Below, in pieces: positions 62,140 to 64,000 of a DNA stretch of 64,000 bases. The notes under the pieces are model-generated. The model made no database searches, was not told where the DNA came from, and was given only the letters and a program-made list of their open reading frames with translations. The stretch lies in NCBI GenBank assembly GCA_963797005.1, contig CAWCOF010000009.1:596326-660325 (forward strand). Direction: 5' to 3'. Positions within the stretch are counted from its first letter, which is position 1. Each line of letters opens with the position of its first letter. The stretch comes from AWTP1-13 sp963797005. Lineage in GTDB: Bacteria; Pseudomonadota; Alphaproteobacteria; Rhizobiales; Hyphomicrobiaceae. The translations under genes and the position numbers were made by a program.

Positions 62140-64000
62140 GCGTTTCCGGCCGTGGACGGCTGCGCGACAGGCTGCCGTCCGGCGCGCGCTTCAGCACGAC
62201 GACGGTCTGCAGCGACTGCACCTCGTTCGACTCCCGCGCGAACACCTGGACCAGGTTGCTGCCCGGCCACAGCGGGATGTCGGCCTCGAAGTCCAACTTC
62301 GTGCGATCGTCGCCCGGCCGATTGGGCTGGTAGAAGGCCTTCTTCACCGGGATCTTGGCGTTGCGGTTCCAGACGCGGACGTAGACGTCGCGCACCAGTG
62401 CGATCGTCGAGCGCGTGACCCTTGATGTGCACCGTGTCGCCGGTCGACCACGGTCGGCGCGATGACCGTCAGCAGCGGCGGCGTCACCTGCCACGCGGGC
62501 TTGAACGTGCCGTGCGCGCGTCCCGCCCGCCTTGACGTCGGCGGTGGCGACGAAAGCGGACCGCCCGCTCTCGACGTCGACGCGGGTGAACGGGGCCCGA
62601 GCTTGCCGGTCGCCTTGAACACGGTGCCCTTGGGCGCGCGCCCCACCACCAGCGCGCTCGTCGTCCGCGGCCTCGCGCAGCGGCGCGTCTCGCCTTCAGC
62701 GTCGTCACCGTCCCCGACGCCGTGTCGGGCGCGGGCCCCGGGGGCGCGACACTTGACCTTGATCTTGTCGGTCACCGATTCGCCCAGCGTCGTGTCGCCG
62801 ACCGCCAGCTCGAGCGGGTAGTCGTCGCCCTTGAACGTCTGGCCGGACCTCGTAGACGAACGAGAACGTCTTGGTCTCGCCCGGCGGCGAGCTCCTTGGC
62901 CTCGAAGCGCCCGGCGCTGATCAGGATCCCCTCCTGCCCGGTGCCGTTGCGCAGCACCGCCTCGGTGTGCAGCGCGCGGCCCGTTGCCGATGTTCTTGAC
63001 GGTCACCAGCGTCCGCACCTGCTCGCCCCGCTGGACCTGGCCGTCGTGGTTGCCCTTCACGTCGTCGATGGTCTGGTAGCGTGTACGCGAACATCGGTCG
63101 CGCCTTGCCCTCGATGTTCAGCGGCAGTCTGCGGCCGCTGCCTTGACCTGGCCTCGCGCTGCGTGTACAGCGTCCGCCTTGATCTCATCGGTGCGCGTGA
63201 ACGACGACGTCGGCACCTTGACGACCAGCTCGTAGCTCTTGCGATTCGCCGGGCGCGATCTTCCCGAACACCATCTCGTTCTCGTCGAAGAGCGGGTTGT
63301 CGCTCTCGAGCACGGCGCGCACGCGGTAGACCGGCGCGCGGCCGACGTTCTTGACGCACGCCCGTCAGCTTGGCCAGCGCTGCCCGCGGCGATCTTCGCG
63401 TCGGCGGTTGTCCGGCTGCAGCGTCAGCTGCAGCTGGGTCGGCGGCACCGCCACGGCGCTCGCCGGGCCCGGCGACCAGTCGACCCCCAGCTTCTCCAGC
63501 GCCTGCGACACCTTCTTGTCCTCCGCCGCGCGCACCTTGTCGAGGAACGGCTTCGCCGCCGCCAGCAGGTCGCGCCGCCGGCTGCCTTGCGCCTGGGCCA
63601 GGAAATCGCGCGCGAAGTCGATCAGGAAGTCGGTCTTCTTGTCGCTGTCGCTCGTCGGCGGCCGTCCTCGTCGTCATCGTCGTCGCCGGACATCGTCCTC
63701 GTCGTCGTCCCCGTGACCCTTCTTCTCGCCCGGCTTCGGCATGCAGCAGGTACGAATCGTGCTCCATCGGCTTCTCGCCGTGCTTGCGCGCTCGGGTGAT
63801 CGAGGTGCCACTCGTAGTCGGCCTCGCGCCGCTTGTGCGTCGACGGCTGCAGGCGAATCCAGGACCGGTCGCCGTCCTTCTGCACCAGCATGCGGCATCG
63901 GCGTCGATGTCGGGGATGACGCCCGACGCCCTGGATCGACACGTCGCCCGGGGTCAGGTACTGGGCCGTCGTCAGCTTCAGGCCCAGCTTGTCGTCATTA
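62140..64000 (-). pseudogene. S41 peptidase of myxobacterial type, partial and heavily frameshifted
   Basis: C-terminal part of a tail-specific (S41, CtpA-like) protease entering from the right edge. LGLKLTTAQYLTPGDVSIQG is the conserved end of the S41 domain, followed by RMLVQKDGDRSWIRLQPSTH and EADYEWHLDHP. Further on, a long beta-rich region ends RDVYVRVWNRNAKIPVKKAFY, LDFEADIPLWPGSN and LVQVFARESNEVQSLQTVVV. This combination recalls the MXAN_5808 family of myxobacterial serine peptidases. Coding jumps among all three minus frames every 60-150 bases, so one-base errors are dense. The catalytic part is beyond the window. Confidence 0.6.

Noticed and set aside
1..64000. CRISPR arrays, rRNA operons and prophage structural genes
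   Set aside because: No regularly spaced repeats, rRNA signatures, or capsid, tail or terminase motifs were seen.

Overview
The window is GC-rich (about two-thirds G+C by eye) and most of it reads as the chromosome of an alphaproteobacterium of the order Hyphomicrobiales (Rhizobiales). The main evidence is the block aroA-cmk-rpsA-sppA-ihfB-lapA on the minus strand, with a divergent FYDLN-acid protein and a tRNA-Ala beside it. Supporting evidence is the type of transporters, the CvpA, DUF72 and AarF proteins, and the rhizobial-style intergenic palindromes. No rRNA, CRISPR array or replication origin was seen.

Layout. 1-9.5 kb: housekeeping and transport genes (Na/Pi symporter, Kup potassium transporter, AarF/UbiB kinase, CvpA-like, DUF72, methyltransferase, MetE-like protein). 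9.5-10.3 kb: a VapBC-type toxin-antitoxin pair. 10.3-16.6 kb, minus strand: a phosphonoacetate-hydrolase-like gene, an SbmA/YddA-type ABC exporter and a TRAP transporter (dctP-dctQ-dctM). 16.7-20.7 kb: lytic transglycosylase slt, then dapA and smpB, the last two broken by many one-base indels. 20.8-24.0 kb: FAH-family hydrolase, Old Yellow Enzyme and an unrecognised protein built from two homologous halves. 24.2-24.9 kb: a compact array of seven tRNA-like genes with mostly Ser, Leu and Tyr anticodons and several non-standard folds. 25-30.8 kb: a TPP-dependent dehydrogenase E1 alpha/beta pair, aldo/keto reductase, SDR, ornithine cyclodeaminase-like protein and LapA. 30.9-37.4 kb: the conserved core block and tRNA-Ala(GGC).

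From about 37.4 to 61 kb the character changes to an accessory island next to tRNA-Ala. It begins with a copper-tolerance cluster: two multicopper oxidases, a TolC-type lipoprotein, two CusF-like proteins, a cytochrome c, a DUF411 protein and small exported proteins. Next come two direct copies of a small tyrosine-recombinase module, one of them split by an IS630-family element. The 13.4 kb between the copies holds a large membrane protein, a secreted caspase-like protease fused to a Bug/TctC solute-binding domain, an IS110/IS1111-type element, a run of small minus-strand genes, a giant SARP-cyclase-ATPase regulator and a diguanylate cyclase. The caspase-Bug fusion and the tRNA array are the two most unusual items.

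The last 2.3 kb (about 61.7-64 kb) looks foreign. It contains a heavily frameshifted C-terminal part of an S41 peptidase like those of myxobacteria, joined to the tail of a LysR regulator, so a chimeric or low-quality contig end is the simplest reading. Single-base frameshifts also interrupt at least nine other genes across the window. This suggests residual sequencing error, and gene breakage should not be read as biological decay without checking the reads.
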